A DNA stretch of 64,000 nucleotides. Origin: Aliishimia sp039978895 (GTDB taxonomy: Bacteria; Pseudomonadota; Alphaproteobacteria; Rhodobacterales; Rhodobacteraceae). The position numbers were made by a program, and so were the translations under genes. The notes under the pieces are model-generated. The model was not told where the DNA came from, searched no databases, and saw only the letters and a program-made list of their open reading frames with translations. Shown one piece after another: positions 7,902 to 16,366 of this stretch (position 1 is the stretch's first letter; each line of letters starts with the position of its first letter). The stretch spans positions 62,001 to 126,000 of the forward strand of contig JBDWAL010000018.1 of the NCBI GenBank assembly GCA_039978895.1. Direction: 5' to 3'.

Positions 7902-9332
7902 ATGAAGCCGCTTTTGATCAACGGGGATTGGGTGTTGACCTCGCACGGGGTGGAAAACGTTAACCCGTCCGATGTGTCAGATACGATTGACCTATATGCG
8001 CAAGCGGGACGGGCAGAAACGCAAACAGCGATCCGCGGGGCGAAACATGCAGCGATAGAATGGGGCTTTAGCACGCCGCAGCAACGCCATGATATCTTAC
8101 ACAAGGTCGGTGTTGAAATCCTAGCGCGCAACGAAGAACTCGGCAGGTTGTTGGCGCGCGAAGAAGGTAAGATCTTGACCGAAGCCATGGCAGAGGCAAA
8201 GCGCGCTGGTCAGATATTCTTGTTTTTTGCAGGGGAGGCTTTGCGCCAAAGTGGGGATATTCTTGCCTCCACGCGCCCCGATATCAGTGTCGAGGTCACC
8301 CGTGAACCCATCGGTGTCGTGGGGATCATTGCCCCTTGGAACTTTCCGCTCGCTATCCCTGCTTGGAAAATCGCACCTGCGTTGTGTTACGGCAACGCGG
8401 TTGTGTTCAAGCCCGCTGAATTGGTGCCGGGGTGTGCGTGGGCGCTGGCAGAGATCTTGCATCGCTCGGGGCTGCCGCAGGGGGTGTTCAATCTTGTGAT
8501 GGGGCCGGGGTCTGTTGTGGGACAGACGATGTTGGAGGATCCCGCAATCGATGCAATTACGTTTACGGGCTCGCAAGCGACGGGGGCGCGGGTGGCCGCC
8601 GCGAGCTTGCCAATGCTGCGTAAGATACAATTGGAAATGGGGGGTAAGAACCCGCTGGTCGTTTTGGATGACGCTGATTTGGATGTTGCTGTACAATGCG
8701 CTGTGGATGGGGCGTTTTTCTCAACCGGGCAACGTTGCACCGCGTCGTCACGACTGATTGTGACTGAGGGCATTCATGATCGCTTTGTTTCGGCGTTGGC
8801 TGAACGAGTTTCTGCGTTGCGTGTCGGGCATGCTTTGGCGGCGACGACTCAGATTGGTCCGGTGGTGGATTCGGCTCAATTGGACCAAAATGAACGATAT
8901 ATTGCTCTGGCGAAGGCGCAAGGCGGCGTTTTGCGCGCAGGTGGCGCACGCGTTCGGTGTGAGACCGATGGATATTTTTTGCACCCTGCACTCATTACGC
9001 AAACCCATCCAGATATGTCGATCAACCAAGACGAGGTGTTTGGCCCGGTCGCCTCTGTCATTCGGGTGCGTGATTATGAAGATGCTTTGCAAACCGCCAA
9101 CGCGTCGCCTTTCGGGTTGAGTGGTGGAATTTGTACGACGCGTTTGAAATATGCCAACGATTTCAAGCGTAAAGCTCAAGTCGGCATGGTGATGGTAAAT
9201 TTGCCAACGGCTGGCGTAGATTATCATGTACCATTCGGCGGGACAAAATCCTCTAGCTATGGACCCCGTGAGCAAGGTCGCTACGCCGCAGAGTTTTATA
9301 CAAGTGTGAAGACGGCTTATTTAGGTTTGTGA
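7902..9332 (+). CDS. NAD(P)-dependent aldehyde dehydrogenase
   Basis: This 476-residue protein is full length for the ALDH superfamily. It has the substrate-channel motif IIAPWNFPLAIPAWKIAPAL, the nucleotide-binding FTGS turn, the general base Glu at about 245 (LEMGGKN) and the catalytic Cys at about 279 (TGQRCTASS). The GQRCTA context resembles alpha-ketoglutaric-semialdehyde and related semialdehyde dehydrogenases more than betaine-aldehyde ones, but substrate cannot be fixed by eye. It is 9 bp downstream of the iron-ADH-like gene. It likely oxidises an aldehyde intermediate of the pathway served by the neighbouring transporter. Confidence 0.9.
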   Translation: MKPLLINGDWVLTSHGVENVNPSDVSDTIDLYAQAGRAETQTAIRGAKHAAIEWGFSTPQQRHDILHKVGVEILARNEELGRLLAREEGKILTEAMAEAKRAGQIFLFFAGEALRQSGDILASTRPDISVEVTREPIGVVGIIAPWNFPLAIPAWKIAPALCYGNAVVFKPAELVPGCAWALAEILHRSGLPQGVFNLVMGPGSVVGQTMLEDPAIDAITFTGSQATGARVAAASLPMLRKIQLEMGGKNPLVVLDDADLDVAVQCAVDGAFFSTGQRCTASSRLIVTEGIHDRFVSALAERVSALRVGHALAATTQIGPVVDSAQLDQNERYIALAKAQGGVLRAGGARVRCETDGYFLHPALITQTHPDMSINQDEVFGPVASVIRVRDYEDALQTANASPFGLSGGICTTRLKYANDFKRKAQVGMVMVNLPTAGVDYHVPFGGTKSSSYGPREQGRYAAEFYTSVKTAYLGL

Positions 9333-9517
9333 TGGCTCAGATAACCGATTTTCTCAACATTTGTTGGGTCTGACGAGATAACCTATAGTCTGTTTCTTGA
9401 CCCCCAAGGCTTGCCAGACACCTATTTGATATGCCCGGATAGCCCAGTCTCACGGCGTCGATAAGCGCCAGAGATGGCGTGCAACTGCCGCATGCCGGAT
9501 CAGGGAGGGTCCAAAAC

Positions 9518-10360
9518 ATGAGCCAAGCAATAGCTGTAAGCCATGGTGAATTTGGCCGTGCCGCACTGTATCGTCTGAACAAGGGGATCATTACCCATGC
9601 ACATCGCGAAGGGCACTTGATTTTTTATGTTGATGGCGATCACGCGACGGTTCCGATGCGCGATGAGACTTACCAAGTAAATCCAGAATACGCTGTGGCG
9701 GTGAGCCCTTGGGAACCGCATGCTTTCGACTTGGAGGACAAAGCGACCTGTATTTGCCTTGTGTTGTATATCAAGCCGATGTGGTTTCTGGAAAACAGCC
9801 CGTCGGCGGAGTTTGCGCTGAAGTTTGGTTGTTCTGAGTTACGTTTGAGCGAAGAAATGATCGACTTCCGGCAACGTCTGACAACTTTGCTCTTAGATGA
9901 TGAGAACCAACAGCAGTTTGACCAATTGCTCTTTGGATTGACCAAAGCCAGCTTTGATGAATCGTGGCACAAGGATCATGGCGCTTATAAAACACAGGCC
10001 TACAATCGGTTTAGCGACTTCCGAGTGCGCAGGTCTTTGCGTCTGATCCAAGAACGCATGGGCGATGACATCGACATGGCGCAACTGGCCAAAGGCGTGG
10101 GATTGTCGCGGCCGCATTTCTTTAAGCTGTTTAAGCAATATTTGGGGGTCACTCCAAATGTGTATCTCAATACGTTGCGCTCTGAGCGGGCCATCGAGGA
10201 ACTGCTGAACACGGAAAAAACGGTCACAGACATCGCCTTTGACCTGGGGTTTTCCTCGCAAGCTAGTTTCACGCGGTTCTTTTCGTCCAATGTTGGCATT
10301 GCGCCAAGCGAATATCGACGGGTGGCTCATGTCACCGATGGTGCTTTTCCGATGATGTGA
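9518..10360 (+). CDS. AraC-family transcriptional regulator
   Basis: This 280-residue protein has an N-terminal cupin-like sensing domain (EGHLIFYVDGDHATV, then VSPWEPHAFDLED) and a C-terminal AraC/XylS double helix-turn-helix: first HTH around DDIDMAQLAKGVGLSRPHFF, second around KTVTDIAFDLGFSSQASFTR with the characteristic FFSSNVGIAPSEYRR end. The ATG at 9518 is chosen because AGGGAGGG lies 8 bases upstream. It sits between the ALDH and permease genes, so it probably activates this cluster in response to the transported compound or a metabolite. Confidence 0.88.
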   Translation: MSQAIAVSHGEFGRAALYRLNKGIITHAHREGHLIFYVDGDHATVPMRDETYQVNPEYAVAVSPWEPHAFDLEDKATCICLVLYIKPMWFLENSPSAEFALKFGCSELRLSEEMIDFRQRLTTLLLDDENQQQFDQLLFGLTKASFDESWHKDHGAYKTQAYNRFSDFRVRRSLRLIQERMGDDIDMAQLAKGVGLSRPHFFKLFKQYLGVTPNVYLNTLRSERAIEELLNTEKTVTDIAFDLGFSSQASFTRFFSSNVGIAPSEYRRVAHVTDGAFPMM

Positions 10361-10406
10361 CACCGTAGCAGACTATCGGGTACGCGGCTGTCGTCGCCGC
10401 TGTCCT

Positions 10407-10454
10407 AAGCTGGTCCTCAGATGACCTCGGGTTACGGGGCAGGGAGGACAGCTT
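10407..10454 (+). promoter_or_regulatory. Imperfect inverted repeat in the leader upstream of the permease gene
   Basis: AAGCTGGTCCTC at 10407-10418 is complementary to GAGGACAGCTT at 10444-10454 with a single bulged G. It lies 30-80 bases before the ATG at 10485, after the AraC-type gene. It could be an mRNA hairpin or an operator; only the symmetry is visible. Confidence 0.35.
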
Positions 10455-10484
10455 GGATCAATGGTCCCAAGATAGGACGCAATC

Positions 10485-11498
10485 ATGAGACGGTATGCCA
10501 ACGCGCATCCTGTCTGGACAGCCATCATTGCTTTGGCTGTCGTGATCCTTTTGTGGATGATTTTTGCGGTCTGGCCCAAAGGGTTGGTCGAGGTCATTGG
10601 CAAGAAAAAGATATTCCTTTTCGCGCTGTTCAACGGCATTACGCTTGGCGGCCTATACTTTCTGGTGGCCAGCGGCTTTACCCTGATTTTCGGATTGATG
10701 CGCAATGTGAACCTTGCACATGGAACGCTGTATTTGCTGGGCGGATATGTCGGATTTCACACCGCTGATATCACCGGATACTGGCTGTTGGCATTTCCCG
10801 TCGCGTTCCTTGTGGTCGGATTTTGCGGCGTTCTTTTGCAGATATTTGTGTTTCGCAGAATGGAAGGCGAAGACCTTCGCCAAACCCTTGTGACGATCGG
10901 GATATCCATTGTGTTCGCCGACTTGATGCTTTGGGGGTTCGGCGGCGATTTCTTCAACATTTCGCCTCCACTTTGGTTGTCTGGTCCGGTTGAAACGTTC
11001 TTTGTCACCAGCGTGAAACGGTCTGGCGATCTGGTCTACATGAGATACCCAACCGTGCGCATCGTAATCTTTTTGGCGGCGGTCGTGTTGGGCATTGGCA
11101 TGTGGCTTGCCCTGAACCGCACACGCATTGGGATGATGATCCGGGCGGGTGTCGATGACCGTGATATGCTGCAAGCCACGGGCGCGCGTATCCAGATTGT
11201 TTTTATTGGCGTGTTTGCATTTGGCGCAGGTCTGGCGGGGATCGCTGGTGTGGTTGGTGGAACGTTTCAATCTGTCGCCCCGGGCGAGGATATACGCTTC
11301 CTGTTGGCGTCGCTTGTGGTGGTGATCGTGGGGGGGATGGGGTCGATCCCGGGCGCTGCTTTGGGCGCCCTTTTGATTGGTTTGGCTGAACAATTTGGGT
11401 CGGTTTACTTCCCCACCTATGCGGTGGTCCTGACCTTTCTGATTATGGTCGTTGTCCTTGCGTTCCGCCCGCAAGGCCTTATGGGATCGGATGGCTAA
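10485..11498 (+). CDS. Branched-chain amino-acid-type ABC transporter permease (LivH family)
   Basis: This is a 337-residue inner-membrane permease. After a first N-terminal helix it has the LivH hallmark FNGITLGGLYFLVASGFTLI and NLAHGTLYLLGGY, and near the C-terminus VVIVGGMGSIPGAALGALLI, the cytoplasmic region that couples to the ATPases. It would form a heterodimer with the LivM-type permease that follows; the two genes overlap by 8 bases. Length is slightly above the usual ~300 because of an extra N-terminal membrane segment. Confidence 0.92.
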   Translation: MRRYANAHPVWTAIIALAVVILLWMIFAVWPKGLVEVIGKKKIFLFALFNGITLGGLYFLVASGFTLIFGLMRNVNLAHGTLYLLGGYVGFHTADITGYWLLAFPVAFLVVGFCGVLLQIFVFRRMEGEDLRQTLVTIGISIVFADLMLWGFGGDFFNISPPLWLSGPVETFFVTSVKRSGDLVYMRYPTVRIVIFLAAVVLGIGMWLALNRTRIGMMIRAGVDDRDMLQATGARIQIVFIGVFAFGAGLAGIAGVVGGTFQSVAPGEDIRFLLASLVVVIVGGMGSIPGAALGALLIGLAEQFGSVYFPTYAVVLTFLIMVVVLAFRPQGLMGSDG

Positions 11499-12570
11499 GG
11501 GCATGGTTGACGTCACTCCCATAACAAGCGCTAACCAAGTTCGCTCTTCGGGTCGCCTTGAAAAAGTGCCACCTGCATATTGGGTGATGGGGGTGATCCT
11601 TTTGGTGATCCCCGCATTTGTAAGTCCGTTTGTGATGTATCAACTGATGGGTTGGACGTTCATCCTTGGCATCATTGCTTTAAGTCTGATGTTCTTGGGC
11701 GGGTATGGCGGCATGGTGAGCATGGCGCAGATGGCCTTCGCGGGTTTTGCGGGCTACATGGTCGCGATTTTCGGCGACAGTGCGATCACCGGAATTTCAC
11801 AAGGCTGGCCGTGGTGGATTGTGATCCCGTTGGCCTTGCTCCTGACGGGGGTGTTTTCGACAGCGGTCGGTTGGCTCGCGGTGCGGACTGAGGGCATTTA
11901 TACGATTATGATCACGCTCGCGATCGCAGCGGCGTTCTTCTATTTCACCCGTCAAAACTATGATCTGTTCAACGGGTTTCAGGGCTTCAATTCGGTTTTG
12001 CCGCCGCAGTTGTTTGGCGTTGATTGGCGGGGGCCTTACGCGTTTTACTATCTGACGCTGTTCTTCGCAGTTCTGGCCTATTCCTTGGTTTTATACATTA
12101 GCCGGGCACCATTTGGTTTGGCGCTGCAAGGTGTGCGCGACAACCCGCGACGCATGGCGGCTCTTGGGTACAATGTGACTGCGCACCGCGTTGCAGCCTA
12201 TGGCTTTGCTGGATTGTTGGCAGGGGTTGGGGGCATCTTGCTGACATGGCAATCGAGCCAGATTTCCCCCGGTACTGTGGGCATAGGGCCTGCAATCGAC
12301 ATCTTAATTATCGCGGTCATTGGGGGGCTCAGGCATCCTATCGGGGCTTTTATTGGCGCGTTTATTTACGTCATCCTCAAGACGTTTTCCGTTGATATTC
12401 TTGTCAATCTTGGGTTGGCGGGGGAACGCTTCCAGCTGGTTATCGGGCTTGGGTTTCTGGTGATCGTGTTCTTTTCCCCGGACGGTATTTTGGGACTTTG
12501 GGACCGCTTCAAGGAAAGCCGCAACCGCGATCCTTTGACCGGACAAAACAAAGGGGACAGCCCGTTATGA
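11491..12570 (+). CDS. Branched-chain amino-acid-type ABC transporter permease (LivM family)
   Basis: This 359-residue permease carries LivM landmarks: LGGYGGMVSMAQMAFAG, GLALQGVRDNPRRMAALGYN (the coupling-helix region) and IAVIGGLRHPIGAFIGAFIY, ending FFSPDGILGLWDR. The ATG at 11491 overlaps the end of livH; an ATG at 11503 is also possible. Stop and next start overlap (ATGA), implying translational coupling to the LivG-type ATPase. Confidence 0.92.
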   Translation: MAKGMVDVTPITSANQVRSSGRLEKVPPAYWVMGVILLVIPAFVSPFVMYQLMGWTFILGIIALSLMFLGGYGGMVSMAQMAFAGFAGYMVAIFGDSAITGISQGWPWWIVIPLALLLTGVFSTAVGWLAVRTEGIYTIMITLAIAAAFFYFTRQNYDLFNGFQGFNSVLPPQLFGVDWRGPYAFYYLTLFFAVLAYSLVLYISRAPFGLALQGVRDNPRRMAALGYNVTAHRVAAYGFAGLLAGVGGILLTWQSSQISPGTVGIGPAIDILIIAVIGGLRHPIGAFIGAFIYVILKTFSVDILVNLGLAGERFQLVIGLGFLVIVFFSPDGILGLWDRFKESRNRDPLTGQNKGDSPL

Positions 12571-13364
12571 GCGACGCATCCCTGTTAACGAAATCCAGCT
12601 CTGGGCAGGCGGATTCTGGCTATGCGTTGGAACTGCGCGACATGTCGAAAAAGTTTGGCGCGTTGGAGGCATTGAGCGGCATAAATATGAAAGTCCGCCC
12701 TGGAGAGCGCCGCGCAGTCTTAGGGTCCAATGGTGCAGGCAAGACGACGTTGTTTAACTGCGTGACGGGTGATTTCCCGCCCACAACCGGTGCGATCCGT
12801 TTCTTTGGCGAAGATATCACAGCCTTTCCAGCGCAGGAACGCATCCGTCGAGGATTGCGGCGAACCTACCAAATTTCGCTTTTGTTCAACGGCTTGAGTG
12901 TGCTTGATAATGTGTACTTGGCATGTCGTGGCGTGTCGCGCGGACGGTTTTCGTTTGCACGTCCGCGTAAATCCGATGCCTTGATGCAAACTGCAGAAGA
13001 ACTGGTGGACACGGTCAACCTCAATGAGGTTGGCCAGACATTGGTTAGCGATTTGTCTTATGGCCAACAGCGCCAACTTGAGATCGCCATGGCGCTGTCG
13101 GGTGCCCCGCGTTTCATTTTGTTTGACGAACCAGCAGCAGGTCTTTCCCCAACCGAACGTACGGAGCTGGTCAACATCCTGACAGGGCTTCCGGGGCATG
13201 TTGGGTATATCATCATCGAACATGATATGGACGTGGCTTTGCGTGTCTCGGACATGGTTACGATGATGCATAACGGGCGCATTTTTAAAGAAGGAAAGCC
13301 CGCCGAAATCGAAGACGATCCAGAGGTGCAAGCGTTGTATCTGGGGGGTGGTTCGGATGAGTAA
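12567..13364 (+). CDS. ABC transporter ATP-binding protein (LivG family)
   Basis: This 265-residue ATPase has Walker A GSNGAGKTT, signature LSYGQQRQLEIAMAL, Walker B FILFDEPAAGLSPTE and the switch His (IIIEHDMD). The LivG-typical RRTYQISLLFNGLSVLDNV segment follows the Q-loop region. The first ~20 residues form a short polar extension before the ATPase core. The start overlaps the livM stop, and its own end overlaps the start of the LivF fusion by 8 bases. Confidence 0.93.
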   Translation: MSDASLLTKSSSGQADSGYALELRDMSKKFGALEALSGINMKVRPGERRAVLGSNGAGKTTLFNCVTGDFPPTTGAIRFFGEDITAFPAQERIRRGLRRTYQISLLFNGLSVLDNVYLACRGVSRGRFSFARPRKSDALMQTAEELVDTVNLNEVGQTLVSDLSYGQQRQLEIAMALSGAPRFILFDEPAAGLSPTERTELVNILTGLPGHVGYIIIEHDMDVALRVSDMVTMMHNGRIFKEGKPAEIEDDPEVQALYLGGGSDE

Positions 13365-15516
13365 TAGTCTCGAAATCCGCGACCTGAATGTGTTTTATGG
13401 CCAGTCGCATGCGTTGCAAGGCGTAGACCTGACGCTGGATCATGGTGTGGTGTCCGTGGTGGGACGCAACGGCATGGGCAAGACCACGCTTTGTAAGGCG
13501 ATTATGGGTCTTGTCCCTGTCCGTTCCGGCACGATCAGTTTTGCGGGACAATCACTGGTCGGGCTAAACCCCGCCGAAATCGCACGGCTGGGTATCGGAT
13601 ATGTGCCCCAAGGACGGCGGTTGTGGAAATCTCTGACTGTTGACGAGCATCTTTTGTTGGTGGCGACAAAAAACGGACCATGGACACCAGACCGTATCTA
13701 TTCGGTGTTCCCGCGCTTGGCTGAACGTAAATCCAACGGTGGCGCGCAACTCTCTGGTGGTGAACAACAAATGCTGGCGATTGGGCGGGCGCTGTTGTTG
13801 AACCCTAAACTGCTGGTCATGGATGAGCCCACCGAAGGGTTGGCACCTGTGATCGTCAACCAAGTGGCCGAAATGCTGGTGCGCTTGGGTCAGGAAGGCG
13901 ACATCGATGTCCTTGTAATCGAGCAAAACATTGGTGTCGCGACATCTGTGGCCGAGCAGGTCGCCATCATGGTGAATGGCAAGGTGAACCGCGTGATGGA
14001 CGCGGGACTTTTGGCCGCTGACCGGGATTTGCAACAAGCATTGTTGGGGGTCGGGCGTCATGCCCATGACGAAACGCCTGATGTTCCAAATGCTGATCAC
14101 AGCACAAGCGAGCCTGCACAAGCCAACAGGTCCAGCACCAAAATTTATGTCTCAAACCCCAATGTCCCAACCCGGTGGAGCGCGCCAATCCCGGTCCATG
14201 TGATCGCCCAAGCCGCGCGCACTGTGACGGCTGTATCTGCATCTCCCCAGAAGGCCGCCGCAGTTCCGGGTGGGGCAGGCAAAGAGGTCGCGCGCAATGG
14301 CATTCTTTATGTTTGCGGGACGTTGGATACCAAAGGGGATGAGTTGCGGTTCATGCGCGATATCATCAAATCGCACGGTGTCCGTTGTGCGTTGGTTGAT
14401 TTGTCGACGTCCGGGCAACCTTCGGGCGCAGATGTGCCCCCTCATGCAATTGCAGGGTTTCACCCGCGTGGTGCAGCAGGCGTGTTCACAGGGGATCGCG
14501 GCACCGCCGTTGCAGGGATGACGCTTGCATTTGAGAGATGGACACACCTGCGCGGCGATATTGCTGGATTGATTGGCGCAGGCGGCTCTGGTGGAACGGC
14601 CTTGGTCGCACCTGCGTTTCGTGTGCCACCAGTGGGCGTACCAAAACTGATCGTTTCGACAGTCGCAAGTGGAAACACAGCGCAATATGTGGGGCCGTCT
14701 GACATCACGATGATGCATTCCGTGGCTGACGTGCAGGGGCTTAATTCTATTACGCGAGACGTGCTGTCTAATGCGGCCCACGGGATCGCTCACATGGTGA
14801 AGGCGCGCCAAATTGTGCCGGTATCCAATGACAAACCTGCCATTGGTCTAAGCATGTTTGGCGTGACGACACCTTTGGTCCAACAGGTCATCGCCGAGTT
14901 GAATGATGACTATGACTGTTTGGTATTCCATGCCACAGGTACGGGCGGGCGTGCGATGGAAAAATTACTATCTTCCGGCATGTTGCATGGTGTTGTTGAC
15001 CTGACCACCACCGAAATTTGCGACATGGTTGCAGGGGGTGTCTTTGCGGCTGATCCAACACGTTTTGATGCGATGATAGATGATGGCCGCCCCTATATAG
15101 GGGCGTGTGGCGCGCTCGATATGGTCAACTTTAATGCGCCAAACACTGTACCTGATCAATACAAAGATCGCCTGCTTTACGAACACAATCCCCAGATCAC
15201 GTTGATGCGGACCACGCCCGAGGAAAACGCCCAAATGGGTCAGTTCATTGGCGAAAAACTGAACCAAATGAATGGTGTTGTTCGGTTCTTTCTGCCTGAG
15301 GGAGGTGTTTCTGCGTTGGATGCGCCGGGGCAGCCTTTTTGGGACCCCGATGCGAACAAAGCTCTGTTTGACGCATTGGAACAAACCGTTCGCCCGTCTG
15401 CAAACCGGCAATTGCTGCGTGTGCCACACAATATTAACGACCCAGAATTTGCAGCCCTTGTGGTGAAAACCTTTCGCGGGCTGCACGCCCGCCCGAACAA
15501 TCAAAAGAGAGCCTGA
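13357..15516 (+). CDS. LivF-type ABC ATPase fused to a Tm-1-like (UPF0261) domain
   Basis: This is a 719-residue in-frame fusion. Residues 1 to ~235 are a LivF ATPase: Walker A GRNGMGKTT, signature LSGGEQQMLAIGRALL, Walker B LLVMDEPTEGLAP, VIEQNIG. A Pro/Ala/Ser-rich linker (~236-312) leads to residues ~314-718, a full Tm-1-like/UPF0261 domain starting ILYVCGTLDTKGDELRF, with GLIGAGGSGGTALV, SGNTAQYVGPSDI and TGTGGRAMEKLLSSG segments. UPF0261 is the N-terminal domain of the tomato Tm-1 resistance protein and is otherwise a stand-alone bacterial family. The next gene encodes the partner TIM-barrel domain. A conventional LivF stops near residue 235. The fusion suggests that transporter ATPase activity and the Tm-1-like enzyme are physically linked. 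Confidence 0.9.
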   Translation: MSNSLEIRDLNVFYGQSHALQGVDLTLDHGVVSVVGRNGMGKTTLCKAIMGLVPVRSGTISFAGQSLVGLNPAEIARLGIGYVPQGRRLWKSLTVDEHLLLVATKNGPWTPDRIYSVFPRLAERKSNGGAQLSGGEQQMLAIGRALLLNPKLLVMDEPTEGLAPVIVNQVAEMLVRLGQEGDIDVLVIEQNIGVATSVAEQVAIMVNGKVNRVMDAGLLAADRDLQQALLGVGRHAHDETPDVPNADHSTSEPAQANRSSTKIYVSNPNVPTRWSAPIPVHVIAQAARTVTAVSASPQKAAAVPGGAGKEVARNGILYVCGTLDTKGDELRFMRDIIKSHGVRCALVDLSTSGQPSGADVPPHAIAGFHPRGAAGVFTGDRGTAVAGMTLAFERWTHLRGDIAGLIGAGGSGGTALVAPAFRVPPVGVPKLIVSTVASGNTAQYVGPSDITMMHSVADVQGLNSITRDVLSNAAHGIAHMVKARQIVPVSNDKPAIGLSMFGVTTPLVQQVIAELNDDYDCLVFHATGTGGRAMEKLLSSGMLHGVVDLTTTEICDMVAGGVFAADPTRFDAMIDDGRPYIGACGALDMVNFNAPNTVPDQYKDRLLYEHNPQITLMRTTPEENAQMGQFIGEKLNQMNGVVRFFLPEGGVSALDAPGQPFWDPDANKALFDALEQTVRPSANRQLLRVPHNINDPEFAALVVKTFRGLHARPNNQKRA

Positions 15517-15519
15517 ACC

Positions 15520-16344
15520 ATGTTTGATCGTGACACATTAATGAAAAAATTCCGTGCGATGCGCGATGCTGGTGTTCCAATCATCGGTGGCGGGGCCGGG
15601 ACCGGATTGTCGGCCAAATGCGAAGAAGCAGGCGGTATCGATCTGATCGTCATCTATAATTCAGGACGTTATCGGATGGCGGGCCGTGGCTCCTTGGCGG
15701 GGTTGATGCCTTACGGTGATGCGAATGCGGTGGTCATGGATATGGCGGGCGAAGTCCTGCCTGTCGTGTCGCACACGCCGGTGCTTGCCGGGGTCTGCGC
15801 ATCTGATCCGTTTCGCTTGATGGATAAGTTCTTGGATCAGGTGAAAGACACAGGGTTTTCTGGGGTGCAAAACTTTCCGACCGTTGGGCTGATCGACGGT
15901 AATTTTCGCGCCAACCTCGAAGAGACCGGCATGTCGTATCAGCTTGAAGTCGACATGATCGCGCTGGCCCACCAAAAAGGTCTGTTGACCACGCCATATG
16001 TATTCTCTGAGGCGGATGCCACGGCGATGGCCAAGGCTGGCGCGGATATCATCGTTGTGCATTTGGGCTTGACCACGGGCGGGTCTATTGGAGCTGAAAC
16101 CGGGTGTACATTGGAGCAAGCCCCAGCGTTGACGGACGCTTGGGCCAAGGCCGCATTGGACGTGAACCCGGATGCGATTGTGCTGGTACATGGCGGCCCT
16201 GTCGCGATGCCCGAAGATGCTCAATTCGTCCTAGAGAACACAAAATACTGTCACGGATTTTACGGCGCGTCCTCAATGGAGCGTTTGCCGACCGAAGTCG
16301 CTTTGACCGAACAAACGAAGAAATTCAAGCAGATAGGGCGTTGA
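15520..16344 (+). CDS. TIM-barrel protein of the phosphoenolpyruvate-hydrolase family (Tm-1 C-terminal-like)
   Basis: This 274-residue soluble protein starts 4 bases after the fusion gene. It shows a (beta/alpha)8-type progression with GGGAGTGLSAKCEEAGG, IVIYNSGRYRMAGRGSLAGL, a GVQNFPTVGLIDG loop and VHLGLTTGGSIG near the C-terminal phosphate site. These features match the family annotated as phosphoenolpyruvate hydrolase / TIM-barrel signal-transduction proteins. The same domain forms the C-terminal half of plant Tm-1, so this gene and the preceding UPF0261 domain reconstruct that architecture in split form. The actual reaction is not established; a C-C or phosphoester hydrolase role in the pathway is a guess. 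Confidence 0.85.
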   Translation: MFDRDTLMKKFRAMRDAGVPIIGGGAGTGLSAKCEEAGGIDLIVIYNSGRYRMAGRGSLAGLMPYGDANAVVMDMAGEVLPVVSHTPVLAGVCASDPFRLMDKFLDQVKDTGFSGVQNFPTVGLIDGNFRANLEETGMSYQLEVDMIALAHQKGLLTTPYVFSEADATAMAKAGADIIVVHLGLTTGGSIGAETGCTLEQAPALTDAWAKAALDVNPDAIVLVHGGPVAMPEDAQFVLENTKYCHGFYGASSMERLPTEVALTEQTKKFKQIGR

Positions 16345-16366
16345 GCCGCACACAAGGGAGAACGAT

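Noticed and set aside
10485..15516. Simple leucine/isoleucine/valine transporter (livHMGF)
   Set aside because: The families match, but the operon context and the Tm-1 fusion point to a different ligand, so liv gene symbols were not assigned.
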